Source of the DNA: an uncultured Clostridia bacterium
GTDB taxonomy: Bacteria > Bacillota > Clostridia > Oscillospirales > CAG-272
Assembly: GCA_946641795.1 (NCBI GenBank)
Contig: CAMPBZ010000076.1
Coordinates: forward strand, 1 to 5,932
Length of the DNA stretch: 5,932 bases
Reading direction: 5' to 3'
In this document: piece after piece, positions 5,851 through 5,932 of the stretch
Numbering within the stretch: position 1 is the stretch's first letter
How the letters are laid out: each line of letters begins with the position of its first letter
Notes under the pieces: model-generated
Seen by the model: the letters and a program-made list of their open reading frames with translations, nothing else
Databases searched by the model: none
Told to the model about the DNA's origin: nothing
Made by a program: the position numbers and the translations under genes

Positions 5851-5932
5851 GTTCCGCTTTGCGGAACGTGAAGCGTGCTTCGCACGTGAAGCGAGGCTGC
5901 GCCTCGTGAAGTGTGCCTTGCGGCACGATAGC
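5851..5932. repeat. Tandem array of short palindromic units joined by GTGAA linkers
   Basis: Four consecutive small hairpins fill the window end: GTTCCGC/GCGGAAC (5851-5867), CGTGC/GCACG (5874-5886), CGAGGC/GCCTCG (5892-5906) and GTGCC/GGCAC (5913-5926). The first three are each followed by a CGTGAAG linker (5867-5873, 5885-5891, 5905-5911); a degenerate version, CACGATAG, follows the fourth. The spacing between linkers is 18 and 20 bases. The stems differ in sequence but keep pairing, so structure is conserved while sequence is not. The array runs off the right edge, so its full extent is unknown. No ribosome binding site or family-like protein is seen. I recall comparable GTGAAG-linked palindromes in intergenic DNA of other Clostridia-like genomes, but cannot verify that here; their function is unknown to me. 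Confidence 0.75.

Noticed and set aside
5673..5909. 78-codon + frame running through the tRNA-Leu gene into the repeat array
   Set aside because: It overlaps the tRNA promoter, the tRNA itself and the terminator. Its repeated VKR/HVKR residues are only the linker repeats read in one frame.

Overview
The window looks like chromosomal DNA of a spore-forming Firmicute, most likely a Clostridia-class anaerobe, with moderate-to-high GC in its genes. The reasons are a SigF/SigG-type sporulation sigma factor, strong AGGAGG-type ribosome binding sites, vegetative TTGACA/TATAAT promoters and a CCA-encoding tRNA-Leu. No phage, transposon, CRISPR or plasmid gene is visible. Genus-level placement is not possible from this alone.

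Layout: (1) 2-628 (+) is the 3' part of a sporulation sigma factor gene cut by the left edge. (2) 627-670 is a terminator shared by this gene and the convergent gene that follows. (3) 677-1771 (-) is a complete ychF/OLA1-type P-loop NTPase with its own promoter at 1811-1839. (4) 1772-1955 is a divergent intergenic region carrying that promoter and, on the + strand, a strong extended -10 promoter with a palindrome over its -35. (5) 1956-5631 (+) is a three-gene operon: OmpR-family response regulator, membrane sensor histidine kinase, and a membrane-anchored HtrA/DegP-type serine protease whose start overlaps the kinase stop by ATGA. (6) 5673-5841 is a self-contained tRNA-Leu(GAG) unit with promoter, gene and UUCG-loop terminator. 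(7) 5851-5932 is a tandem array of short, mutually different hairpins joined by a conserved GTGAA linker, running off the right edge.

The operon is the functional core. A kinase with an extracytoplasmic domain of about 155 residues signals to a winged-helix regulator, and the co-transcribed, translationally coupled protease faces the outside of the membrane. This resembles the known pairing of two-component systems with HtrA proteases in Gram-positive secretion stress (CssRS-htrA/htrB) and in WalRK loci. This kinase has no PAS domain, so it is not a classical WalK. An envelope or secretion stress role is inference. ychF and the sigma factor look like ordinary neighbours with no functional link to the operon.

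The least explained element is the terminal hairpin array. The palindrome on the operon promoter and the strong hairpin between regulator and kinase are the other signals worth checking. I do not see clear evidence of an undescribed multi-gene system.
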